Below the pieces are notes generated by a model, which was not told the origin of the DNA, did no database searches, and worked only from the letters and a program-made list of their open reading frames with translations. A stretch of DNA of 64,000 nucleotides. Source: Dyadobacter sp. 676 (GTDB lineage Bacteria; Bacteroidota; Bacteroidia; Cytophagales; Spirosomataceae). Of this stretch, positions 9,694-18,102 are shown piece by piece. Both the position numbers and the translations under genes were made by a program. Every line of letters starts with the position of its first letter. Position 1 is the stretch's first letter. Where the stretch lies: NCBI RefSeq assembly GCF_040448675.1, contig NZ_CP159289.1:4571001-4635000 (forward strand), given 5' to 3'.

Positions 9694-10622
9694 AGTTTCT
9701 GCAAGATTTTTTGGATTAGTAGAGTTTGTTCTTCATTGGCATTGGGCAGGCTGGATTGCAGGTTTGCCGCTAAGGGTTTCGAAATTGGAATTGTGCTGCC
9801 GGTCAGCTTTTTCAGAATGGCTATTTGCATGGCATAACCTGTTTTCTGATAAGTTTCCCACAGCCATTTCTGTCTTTGCTCGGTTTTGAAAAAATCATTT
9901 CCAACATGCTGTAAGGCATATTTGGCAATGAAACCATTCTTTCCCGCGATAATCGCCTCGATGTCTTTTTCGAAAGGCCCTTTTACCGTGCCGCTTGCGT
10001 CCATCACTTTGGCCATTGCCCAATATTGGTAGTGATGATTTTTGCTTTCCAGAAAGCGGTGGAGCAATGCGTCGCTCGAATAGGTCTCGATGATCTTCCG
10101 CATTTCGGGTACCGCTTTGCCGTAAGCGATATGCCAGAGCGTGTAGCAGGTATAAACCGCACCGTCGATCACCTGGTTTTTAATGGTTTTCAAAGTTGCG
10201 CCGGCCTTCGCATCTACCGAGTCCGTCAGGTTATCCGTGCCTTTGGTAATCAGGTCTTCCATTTTAAGGTCGGCGAAAATGGAGTTGGGTTGAGCGAGGA
10301 TATCCTGCAATTTCTGATAATCTTCTTCCCTGAACTCGTCATGATCGACTTTCGTGAGCACTTTGCCTTCGGGCAGGTCGTAGCGTTCGTAGTTACCCAG
10401 CAAATCCCAATAGAAATTGATATACACCGGTTTGCATTCATTGGTATAGCAAACCGGTGTAAAGATGTTCCTGAAAAAATACTGCGGCTGCCCTTTCTCG
10501 TCGAGGGCGAGTTTCAGGGAATAGCTGAGCGTATCGTTTTCGGTGATCTTGAATTCACGCACACGCGCTTCCCGGCTCGGGGAGGTGCAGCATAGTGAAA
10601 ACAAAAGCATTAGTTGGATCAT
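9690..10622 (-). CDS. Putative lipoprotein with FMN-attachment-like motif
   Basis: A 310-residue protein not matched to a named family. The N-terminus (MIQLMLLFSLCCTSPS) looks like a lipoprotein signal with an adjacent cysteine pair. Around residues 135-165 it reads DSVDAKAGATLKTIKNQVID, which resembles the SGATxT/S element of NqrC/RnfG-type FMN-binding domains, where ApbE links FMN to the Thr. Here the first Ser is Ala and the last Ser/Thr is Lys, so the match is imperfect. A CYTNEC cysteine pair lies nearer the N-terminus. The C-terminal half is helical and HEAT-like. Co-translation with a secreted FAD oxidoreductase and apbE supports a flavin-carrier role, which remains an inference. Confidence 0.6.
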   Translation of the reverse strand: MIQLMLLFSLCCTSPSREARVREFKITENDTLSYSLKLALDEKGQPQYFFRNIFTPVCYTNECKPVYINFYWDLLGNYERYDLPEGKVLTKVDHDEFREEDYQKLQDILAQPNSIFADLKMEDLITKGTDNLTDSVDAKAGATLKTIKNQVIDGAVYTCYTLWHIAYGKAVPEMRKIIETYSSDALLHRFLESKNHHYQYWAMAKVMDASGTVKGPFEKDIEAIIAGKNGFIAKYALQHVGNDFFKTEQRQKWLWETYQKTGYAMQIAILKKLTGSTIPISKPLAANLQSSLPNANEEQTLLIQKILQKL

Positions 10623-10704
10623 CGTTTTATCGTTTTGGCATTGTCAGGAAGTCCTTCCGGGCCCGGCCGGAGGGGGCGGACAGAAGGCTCCTTGTGCACC
10701 TGCG

Positions 10705-12198
10705 CTATTTCCAGTCCGGATTCTGTTCCAGCTTCGCATTTGCGTTGATCTCATCGAGCGGGATCGGGAAATACCTGTTTTTGGCGCTGACATTCCGGGT
10801 CGGATACACATCGTTCACCGCTTTGGGGATCACCGTCAGGAACTTGCCGGTTCGGGTAAGGTCGTACCATCGGTCGCCCTCCGCGAAGAATTCCCAGGCG
10901 CGTTCCTGTAAAACGGCTTCGATGAACGCGTCTTTGGTCAAACCGGTTTTCAGGTCGGTCAGGCCGGCGCGTTTTCTTACCGGATTAATGAAATCATAAG
11001 CGGCCGCCGTCGCGCCGTTCAGGCGCGCCTCTGCTTCGGCTGCGATCAGGTACATATCCGGCAGGCGGAAGATCGGAATGTTCGGGATCAGGCCGACAGT
11101 CGAAACGGGGTCCTGGTATTTCTTGATCAGCACGCCTTTGGTAGTGATGGGCGTAATGCTTCTCTGCGGCACCACTTTGCCTGTTTTGTCGACGTAGTTG
11201 GTATCCAGCAATGTGCGGCGCTTGTCGGCCGGGTCGAAAGAATCGAAGAATGCCTGATAGGCGAACATCGAGCCATAGGAGGTGCGGGCATATTCGGGGC
11301 CGGCGCTTCCCGGAGGGCCGCAGAGGCCTGTAAGCTGGTGGCCGAGGCCCGGCGATACGGGGTCTGCCTCGTAGGCCCACATGTTTTCAACCCGTGCGGC
11401 GTCTTCCTTATCATATTTATACACGTCGCGGACATCGGGCATAAGCGAGTATTTGCCGGAATTGATCACGATTTTAGCCTGTTCCAGCGCTTTGGCCCAA
11501 TCCTCGTTGTACAATGCGGCTTTGGCATACAATGCGTTCACCACCTCCTTCGCTATACGGCCTTTCTCTACGTTCGGATACGATACCAGGCCGGAGTTCA
11601 GTGCCTGGTCGAGGTCGGCGTAGATTTGTTTGTAAACATCCGCTTTCGGGCTTTTGGCAGTCAAAGCATCGGCTTCCGAGTAGCTGGGCGTAACTTTGAC
11701 AGGTATATCCCCGAAGTTTTTACTCAAAAACCAATGGAAGAATGCCCTCAGGAAATACGCTTCCCCAATTATTTGTTTCTTGCGTGTTTCATCCATATTG
11801 GCCTCGGGTACCCGGGCAATCACCCAGTTTGCTTTTTCGATACCTGCATAGCAGGATTGCCATATTTGCTGCGGTGATTCGTTCACCCGCGAGTTGCTTT
11901 TCTGGGTGGTGTAATTGGGATCGTACGTGAATTGGGTTAGCGTATTGCGGCCCACAACCCCGCGGGGGTAAGTCTGGTCGTCGCTGAAATCGGCGACCAG
12001 CGTTAAGGCAGGACCACCTCCCAGGCCACCCAATGCACCGTACACGGAAATCAAGGCTTTCTCTGCGTCCGCGGCGGTTTTATAAAAATTTTCGGTATAA
12101 ATCGAAGAATAGATTTTTTCATCGAGCTGGCAGGAGGTTACGATCAGCGCCGTGCCGGCCATGCCCAGGTATTTGGATATCTTCAATAGCTTTTTCAT
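10705..12198 (-). CDS. SusD/RagB-family nutrient-binding lipoprotein
   Basis: A 497-residue outer-membrane lipoprotein that captures glycans and caps the SusC channel. The signal ends in a lipobox cysteine (GTALIVTSCQLDEK). The protein shows the SusD hallmarks: helical TPR-like segments (EKALISVYGALGG, RKKQIIGEAYFLRAFFHW), FGDIPVKVTPS, and the C-terminal LQERAWEFFAEGDRWYDLTRTG and RYFPIPLDEINANAKLEQNP. It lies 27 bases after SusC and leads into the lipoprotein/oxidoreductase genes, so it is part of the same transcription unit. The ligand cannot be predicted, but the neighbouring enzymes point to a complex glycan. Confidence 0.95.
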   Translation of the reverse strand: MKKLLKISKYLGMAGTALIVTSCQLDEKIYSSIYTENFYKTAADAEKALISVYGALGGLGGGPALTLVADFSDDQTYPRGVVGRNTLTQFTYDPNYTTQKSNSRVNESPQQIWQSCYAGIEKANWVIARVPEANMDETRKKQIIGEAYFLRAFFHWFLSKNFGDIPVKVTPSYSEADALTAKSPKADVYKQIYADLDQALNSGLVSYPNVEKGRIAKEVVNALYAKAALYNEDWAKALEQAKIVINSGKYSLMPDVRDVYKYDKEDAARVENMWAYEADPVSPGLGHQLTGLCGPPGSAGPEYARTSYGSMFAYQAFFDSFDPADKRRTLLDTNYVDKTGKVVPQRSITPITTKGVLIKKYQDPVSTVGLIPNIPIFRLPDMYLIAAEAEARLNGATAAAYDFINPVRKRAGLTDLKTGLTKDAFIEAVLQERAWEFFAEGDRWYDLTRTGKFLTVIPKAVNDVYPTRNVSAKNRYFPIPLDEINANAKLEQNPDWK

Positions 12199-12225
12199 AA
12201 TTTCGGCAAGAGGATTCAGGATTGA

Positions 12226-15200
12226 TCAGAATGTGACCTGGATACCACCCAGGAAGGATTTCGCTTGCGGGTACACCAAGTTGTCGATGCCAATGGCCGT
12301 GTTAGAGCCTGCGTAGGTATTAACCTCCGGATCGAATCCGCTGTAATTCGTGATTGTAAACAGGTTGTTCGCGCTCACATACACGCGGATGCCTTGCACA
12401 CCTTTGAATGCGGGCAACTTATAACCCAGCGTAATGTTCTTGCATCGGAGGTATGAGCCGTCTTCTACCACGTAGTCAGAAATGGGCAGGCGGCCAGCCT
12501 GAAACGCACTTGCATATTGGTTGTTGGGATTGGTAGGCGACCAGCGGTTTACAACGCCTTTGAGCAAATTACGTTGCCCAAGGGGGTTTTCAAATGAAAG
12601 CCTGCTGGCGTTATAGATGTCGTTCCCTTGCGAACCGGAAATGAATGCGGCCAGATCGAATCCTTTGTAAGAAAGATTGGTGGAGAAACCGTAAATGAAT
12701 TTAGGATTGGGATTACCGGTAATTATCTGGTCGTTGGCATCGATCTTCCCGTCACCATTGATATCCTTTACCTTTTGCCCACCGAGGCGTCCGTCGTATC
12801 CCGTAAGGATGGTTTCGCCCGTTTGGTTAACGCCGTCAAACACATAAGTTTTGAACACCCCCAATGGTTCTCCCACTTTGAGGAGAGTATAAGTAGTTAT
12901 GAAGCGCTCATTGGTCACGCCGCCGTCCAATGTTGTCACTTTGTTGCGATTGATGGTTGTGTTAGCGGAAACGTCCCATTTCAACGCGCCGTCGAGAATG
13001 CGCGCATTCACGGCCAGTTCGAGACCCTTGTTTTGAAGACCCGCAAAGTTGCCGAGAATCTTGTTATACCCCGAGCTCATTGGCAGCGTCTTTTCAAACA
13101 GCAGATCATCTGTTTTTTTGTGATAAATATCTGCGATCACACTGATCCTGTTGTTCATTAAACCTACATCGATACCGAAGTTCGTCTGAACGGATCGTTC
13201 CCAGCGGAGATCTTTGTTAGCAATCCGGGATGGGTCAATTCCCGTAACGTAAAGGTGGTTGAGCATGTAGTTGTACCCATTAGCACCCACTGTTGCGAGC
13301 GACTGATATGGATCGATGCCGCCGGCGTTACCGGTAATCCCGAAGCTACCGCGAAGTTTAAGGTCTGAAAGCCAGGATACGTCCTTTATGAAAGGCTCTT
13401 CGATAAGCCGGTATGCTGCTGATACGGCCGGGAAAACGCCATATTTGTGATTAGCGCCGAATTTGCTCGACCCATCCACCCGGGCAGTGAGATCAATGAA
13501 GAACTTGTCCTTGAACCCATAATTGATACGCCCCATATAGGAATCAAGCCGTTGACTGCTCCGGTAGCTGCTGACAGTGCGGGTAAGGGCGAGGTGCATG
13601 GCCTCGTTCTTTGTCGCGTCGTTGGGGAAGCCCGTCGCATTCATGATGTTTTCATTGTACTGCTCGCCTTGCGTCCCAAAGACAGCGGTAGCTTTGAATG
13701 AGTGATTTCTGGCGAAAGTGGTACTGTAAGTCAGGATACTTTCATGGAGTATAGCCAGGTTGTTGATGTTTGCTTTGGTTGCTGACCCGGAAGCATCTGT
13801 CAGGTCGCTTTTGTTGACAATAGCGCGTGGTGAGTAGAAGTCGTAGAGCTCACCTTTCTGGTCAAGATTAAACGAGGCGCGATACGTAAGTCCTTTAAAC
13901 AGCTTGATTTCCCCGTATAGGTTCGTCAGTGTGCGCTTGATGTTTCTTTTGTTAAGCACTTCGATGAAACTCAATGGATTCGTCACTTCCCGGTATCGGC
14001 CATTCGCTTGTTCCCCGAACGGGAAAATTGTGCCGTCAGGTCTGTAAGGTTGCAGCGTAGGAGGGGCGCCGATGGTGGCTCCAAGCACAGTATTGGTCAC
14101 AACCCCCGCATTCCCGATGTCGGTGCTACCCGTTTGGATGCCGTCGGCAATCGAGTGGCTGCCGAGAATACTGGTTCCAATTTTAATATTCTTACTAATC
14201 TGATGATCGAGGTTCAGGCGAAAGGAGTAGCGTGTAAATGCTGAGCCTCGTAATGTGCCCTCCTGATCGAAATAATTGAGAGACAGGGCAAGCTGTGTTT
14301 TTTCATTTCCTCCATTGATCGATAGCTGGTGATTCTGGATAGGCGCCTTACGAAAGATAACCTTCTGCCAGTCGACACCTTCGCCCAATGAGGCGGGATT
14401 GGCGTAGTAATTGTCCTTAAACACCTCATTTTCCAATTGTGCAAACTCGGCGGCATTCAATACATCGAGCGTTTTATTCACTTTCTGGCTGCCGTAGTAG
14501 CCGTCGTAAGTCACCCGGGTAGCACCGCTTTTACCTCGTTTGGTCGTGATGAGGATCACACCGTTTGCCGCGCGTGCACCGTAAATGGCTGATGCCGAGG
14601 CGTCTTTCAGCACTTCAACGGATTCGATATCATTCGGGTTAATGGTCGAAAGCGGGCTCACATCGTTGATGCCGCCACCGTTGGAAATCTGGATACCATC
14701 GACTACGTAAAGCGGTTCCGAGGAGCCGTTGATGGAGTTGGTACCCCGGATGCGCACGCTCACATTACCGCCGGGCGAGCCTGTGTTTTGGTTGATCTGC
14801 ACGCCCGCTACCCGCGATTGAAGGCCCTGCGCGACGTTGGCAACCGGCGTCTGCACCAGATCGGCGGCTTTAACGGAGGCAATGGAGCCGGTCGTTTCGA
14901 TCTTCCGCTGGGTTCCATAGCCTACCACCACCACCTCTTCCAGCGCCTTCGTATCTGTTTTCAGCGAAACATCTATCGTCGAGCGGTTGGCGACCGCTAC
15001 TTCCTCTTTTAAATAGCCGAGGAATGAGAACACCAGCGTCGCACTGCCGGGCACGTCAATAGAGTACGCTCCTTCCACGTCCGTCAGCGTCCCTTGCTGC
15101 GAACCTTTTACGGTTACGCTGGCGCCGGGGATCGCTTCGCCCTTATCGTCGGTTACCTTGCCCTTTACTGTTCCGTTCTGCGCGATCAGCGATTGCGTTA

Positions 15201-15252
15201 TGCCCAGGCAAAGCAGGCCGAGCAGGAACAAGTCACGTATTTTTTTCTTCAT
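12226..15252 (-). CDS. SusC/RagA-family TonB-linked outer-membrane transporter
   Basis: A 1008-residue importer with a signal peptide, then a carboxypeptidase-regulatory-like domain (GTVKGKVTDDKGEAIPGASV). The TonB box region (EEVVVVGYGTQRK) and plug domain (VSVRIRGTNSING, EPLYVVDGIQI, VLKDASASAIYGARAANGVI) follow. The rest is the beta-barrel, ending in the aromatic FLGGIQVTF. It moves oligosaccharides across the outer membrane with energy from TonB, together with the SusD partner immediately downstream. It is the first gene of the minus-strand block. The intergenic region before it carries the 30-bp palindrome shared with the divergent LacI-type gene, the likely point of control. Confidence 0.96.
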   Translation of the reverse strand: MKKKIRDLFLLGLLCLGITQSLIAQNGTVKGKVTDDKGEAIPGASVTVKGSQQGTLTDVEGAYSIDVPGSATLVFSFLGYLKEEVAVANRSTIDVSLKTDTKALEEVVVVGYGTQRKIETTGSIASVKAADLVQTPVANVAQGLQSRVAGVQINQNTGSPGGNVSVRIRGTNSINGSSEPLYVVDGIQISNGGGINDVSPLSTINPNDIESVEVLKDASASAIYGARAANGVILITTKRGKSGATRVTYDGYYGSQKVNKTLDVLNAAEFAQLENEVFKDNYYANPASLGEGVDWQKVIFRKAPIQNHQLSINGGNEKTQLALSLNYFDQEGTLRGSAFTRYSFRLNLDHQISKNIKIGTSILGSHSIADGIQTGSTDIGNAGVVTNTVLGATIGAPPTLQPYRPDGTIFPFGEQANGRYREVTNPLSFIEVLNKRNIKRTLTNLYGEIKLFKGLTYRASFNLDQKGELYDFYSPRAIVNKSDLTDASGSATKANINNLAILHESILTYSTTFARNHSFKATAVFGTQGEQYNENIMNATGFPNDATKNEAMHLALTRTVSSYRSSQRLDSYMGRINYGFKDKFFIDLTARVDGSSKFGANHKYGVFPAVSAAYRLIEEPFIKDVSWLSDLKLRGSFGITGNAGGIDPYQSLATVGANGYNYMLNHLYVTGIDPSRIANKDLRWERSVQTNFGIDVGLMNNRISVIADIYHKKTDDLLFEKTLPMSSGYNKILGNFAGLQNKGLELAVNARILDGALKWDVSANTTINRNKVTTLDGGVTNERFITTYTLLKVGEPLGVFKTYVFDGVNQTGETILTGYDGRLGGQKVKDINGDGKIDANDQIITGNPNPKFIYGFSTNLSYKGFDLAAFISGSQGNDIYNASRLSFENPLGQRNLLKGVVNRWSPTNPNNQYASAFQAGRLPISDYVVEDGSYLRCKNITLGYKLPAFKGVQGIRVYVSANNLFTITNYSGFDPEVNTYAGSNTAIGIDNLVYPQAKSFLGGIQVTF

Positions 15253-15451
15253 GTAGTTAAAAAATTAGGGTTTTATCAAAAGGGTAAAATTGAAATAGTG
15301 CAACTGTATGGCGTCGTTAAACTGCATTCCGGTAACATCTAACGCATCGGGTCAGGGTGCCTAAATGCGGTTATTACCTAAATATAGCAGGCCAGGCGGG
15401 TGTCAACAATGCCGGTTTAACGCATAAAAATCCGGAAATTAAACAAAAACT

Positions 15452-15481
15452 ATCGGTAACGTTTGCGGAAACGATACCGAT
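15452..15481. promoter_or_regulatory. 30-bp palindromic operator between susC-type gene and LacI-type gene
   Basis: Outer arms ATCGGTA and TACCGAT flank an inner CGTTTGCGGAAACG, so nearly the whole 30 bp is self-complementary; only two symmetric positions in the arms and the centre break symmetry. The inner part is a normal LacI-family operator core, and the outer arms make it unusually long. It lies 200 bases from the SusC start and 112 from the LacI start, just upstream of a plausible promoter for the latter. Confidence 0.7.
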
Positions 15482-15488
15482 ATATGGT

Positions 15489-15524
15489 TTTGCTGATGAT
15501 TAATAGGAGATTTTTATATTTTTG
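15489..15524 (+). promoter_or_regulatory. Candidate promoter of the LacI-type gene
   Basis: A Bacteroidota -7 element TATTTTTG at 15517-15524 has a TTTG at 15489-15492, 24 bases upstream, slightly wider than the usual spacing. It starts eight bases after the palindrome, so a bound repressor could block it. Confidence 0.45.
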
Positions 15525-15593
15525 TAGCCAGCCAGGAAATGAAGGGAAGGAGTGTTGTTTTTTTATCGATTTATTTGAAAAGTACAATATATT

Positions 15594-16760
15594 ATGATTC
15601 AATGTGTGAAGTGCGCGCAGGTAGATGGCATCATGAAGGCAGGCTACGTAAGGGGCAAGCAGCGATACCTTTGCAAATGGTGCAATTACTATTTCACGCA
15701 CGCGGAAAAGGACGATTCGGTGGAATCCCTCGTGAAGCGCAGGCGTCATCAGACGACCATTATCGACATTGCCAAATCACTGGGTGTTTCCAACTCCACC
15801 GTTTCCCGGGCATTGCACGGGCACGCGGACATCAGCCCGGAGACGCGCCAGGCGGTGCTCGATAAAGCTGCCCAGCTCGATTATCAGCCTAACCAGTTGG
15901 CATACAGTCTGGTAAAAAGCAAGACGAATACAATTGGAATGATCGTTCCGGAATTTCAGAATCAGTTTTTTCCGAACGTGATCATCGGGGCACACGAGGT
16001 ACTGACCCACGCCGGTTACAATCTCACTATCATGCAAAGCAACGAATCGTATCAGGTCGAAATCTCGAATACAAAGGCTATGCTCGCCAACCGGATCGAT
16101 GGATTACTGATTTCGCTCACGCAGGAAACCAACAACTTCGATCACCTGAGCCTTTTCGCAAAGCGGGGCATTCCCCTGATCCAGTTCAACCGCGTGTGCG
16201 ACCAGATCGACGTGCCCAAAGTAGTCGTAAACGACTTCGAAGCGTCGTTTCGGGCTGTCGAACATCTTATTTTGAATGGTTACGAACGGATAGCTCACCT
16301 CGGCGGGCCGCTTACATTGCAGGTAAGCCAGGAGCGGTTGCGAGGGTACCGGGCCGCGATGGAAAAATACGGTAAATCCGTTGATGACCATATGATTATT
16401 CAGGGAATGCTTACGCAGCAAAAGGCCCGCATTTACGGGCAATACCTGCTCGATCTGGCCAACAGACCGGATGCGATTTTCGCGGTCAACGATTCCTCGG
16501 CAATCGAAATTATGCTGATGGCCCGGGAAAAAGGCATTTCCATCCCCGACGAGCTCGGCGTGGTCGGTTTCAGCGACAATGCGGAATCGGCTTACATCGG
16601 TCCGGGCCTCACTACCGTCCGCCAGCCGACTATGGAGATCGGACGGACAACGGCCGAATGGATCTTGCAGCTGGTGGATGCCGAAGAGATTTTGTTAAAC
16701 GAAAAGCGGGTTTTGAACACGGAGCTGATTGTTCGAGGGTCTTCGAGGCGCTGTGCCTAG
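15594..16760 (+). CDS. LacI-family regulator with an N-terminal transposase-type zinc ribbon
   Basis: A 388-residue protein. Residues 4-30 form a CxxC-x19-CxxC zinc ribbon (CVKC, then GKQRYLCKWC), very like the N-terminal zinc finger of IS1/IS1595-type transposases. The LacI helix-turn-helix comes next (TTIIDIAKSLGVSNSTVSRA, about 54-100), then the periplasmic-binding-protein-like effector domain (NTIGMIVPEFQNQF to the end). A later GTG start near codon 43 would give an ordinary LacI protein, but the zinc ribbon is well formed and in frame, so the ATG at 15594 is preferred. It is divergent from the SusC operon and probably controls it through the 30-bp palindrome. Confidence 0.9.
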   Translation: MIQCVKCAQVDGIMKAGYVRGKQRYLCKWCNYYFTHAEKDDSVESLVKRRRHQTTIIDIAKSLGVSNSTVSRALHGHADISPETRQAVLDKAAQLDYQPNQLAYSLVKSKTNTIGMIVPEFQNQFFPNVIIGAHEVLTHAGYNLTIMQSNESYQVEISNTKAMLANRIDGLLISLTQETNNFDHLSLFAKRGIPLIQFNRVCDQIDVPKVVVNDFEASFRAVEHLILNGYERIAHLGGPLTLQVSQERLRGYRAAMEKYGKSVDDHMIIQGMLTQQKARIYGQYLLDLANRPDAIFAVNDSSAIEIMLMAREKGISIPDELGVVGFSDNAESAYIGPGLTTVRQPTMEIGRTTAEWILQLVDAEEILLNEKRVLNTELIVRGSSRRCA

Positions 16761-16765
16761 CGCCT

Positions 16766-16820
16766 TTGCCACGAAGAACACGAATGGCGTTTTCGTGTGA
16801 ATTAGTGTTCTTCGTGGCAA
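16766..16820 (+). terminator. Perfect 16-bp stem-loop after the LacI-type gene
   Basis: TTGCCACGAAGAACAC at 16766-16781 is exactly complementary to GTGTTCTTCGTGGCAA at 16805-16820, with a 23-base loop that contains a further small CGAA/TTCG hairpin. No clear U-tract follows. It may act as a terminator between the convergent genes, or be a dispersed palindromic repeat. Confidence 0.6.
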
Positions 16821-16908
16821 GAAAAACAAAAAGTGCCGCCCCAGAGAAGCTGCACTTTATTAACTATAGAATATAATTATGAAAATCTTCGAAGCCCGGC
16901 TTTATCCG

Positions 16909-17853
16909 TTAACCCAGCGCTTCACGTAATACTTTGAGGCTTTTCGGTACGGCTGTGGCCGGGTTTTCCTTGCCTTCCATTTCCAACGATACGTAGCCTT
17001 TGAAATTCGCTTTCCGCAAAATGTCCGCGATCTTTTTGTAGTCGAGATCGAGGTCGTAATAATGCCCGCCGCCGTAATAGGTCTTGGCCTGGACGATCGT
17101 CGCGTATGGTGCCAGGCGTTCGAATTGCGGGTAAGGGTCCCCTACGAAATTACCCGTATCGACATTCATGCCCATTGCCGGCGACGATGCCAGCGGCTTG
17201 TAAATTTCGAGCAGGTAGTCGATGTTCGACGACAGCCCCCAATGGTTCTCGATCGCCAGCACAATCCCCGCTTTCTCGGCGGCTATCAGGCATTCCTGCA
17301 TTGACTCGATGCACCACTTGATGGCATCCTGATCGGTATAGCCCTGGATCGGCGGCTCTTTGCCGTCCTTGTAATAGTTTGCATCGCGCTTTACCGTCCG
17401 CCAGCTTCCGGTGTTCATCCGGATCGCCGGAATGCCCATTTGGGTCGCAAGGTTAATACATTTTAAGGTATGTTCAATGTCCTTTTTACGATCTTCGGGC
17501 CTGGGCTGCACAAAGCTCTGGTGGATAGAAAGTAACGGAAGCGCCAACCCGTTGTCGAATGCAAGCCGTTTCAACTTGTTCATATAGGGGATGGTCTCGT
17601 TCTCCATTTGCCGGTGCAGGATTTCCACGCCATCGAAGCCCAGCCTCGCCGCGTCTTCGATGACCTTGTCGATCGGGTATTTTTTCTCCTGGAAATGCCA
17701 GTAGGAGTAAGTCGAAACGGCGATGGGTACTCTGCGTGTCGCCTGTGTCGGACCTGCCTGGACTATCTGCCCCGTCGCAGCGGCGGCACCGCCGATTGCC
17801 ACTGTCTTGATCCAGTCGCGCCGCGAAGTGGTTCCTTGTTGGGAATGTTCCAT
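16909..17853 (-). CDS. Tat-exported TIM-barrel sugar isomerase/epimerase-like protein
   Basis: A 314-residue protein of the xylose-isomerase-like TIM-barrel superfamily. It begins with a twin-arginine signal ([20 protein letters not shown]), so it is exported folded. Metal-ligand positions typical of the family can be seen: [27 protein letters not shown] and YVSLEMEG. Members act on keto-sugars or sugar acids, and some exported ones in Bacteroidota take part in keto-glycoside pathways. The actual reaction here is unknown. It stands alone on the minus strand between the LacI-type and GH76 genes, next to the glycan-degrading group. Confidence 0.82.
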   Translation of the reverse strand: MEHSQQGTTSRRDWIKTVAIGGAAAATGQIVQAGPTQATRRVPIAVSTYSYWHFQEKKYPIDKVIEDAARLGFDGVEILHRQMENETIPYMNKLKRLAFDNGLALPLLSIHQSFVQPRPEDRKKDIEHTLKCINLATQMGIPAIRMNTGSWRTVKRDANYYKDGKEPPIQGYTDQDAIKWCIESMQECLIAAEKAGIVLAIENHWGLSSNIDYLLEIYKPLASSPAMGMNVDTGNFVGDPYPQFERLAPYATIVQAKTYYGGGHYYDLDLDYKKIADILRKANFKGYVSLEMEGKENPATAVPKSLKVLREALG

Positions 17854-18102
17854 TTATATCGATTTTTGGATAATAATATTAAAAATTTGACACTTTTATA
17901 GATTTTGCTTAAAAACGTTTAGGTCATTATATGGCTTCTGCGTTAAAACCGGTGGATGGCAGGGTTTTCCCTCCGCGAAAAATATATGGCGTTGCTTCGA
18001 CGGAATCCGTTGGCTGGCGCCCGTCGCCCGTAATTTTGAGGCGAGGCTTTCAAGTAGAGAATGTTGCGGGACGTCCTTCTATTCAAAAAATCGAAACTAC
18101 TT

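Noticed and set aside
17913..17920. AAACGTTT as a LacI operator before the GH76 gene
   Set aside because: An 8-bp palindrome alone is too short and too common; it lacks the ATCGGTA arms of the 30-bp site.
18061..18102. Upstream ATG as the start of the GH76 gene
   Set aside because: It puts a charged stretch before the signal peptide; the ATG at 18103 gives a normal exported protein.
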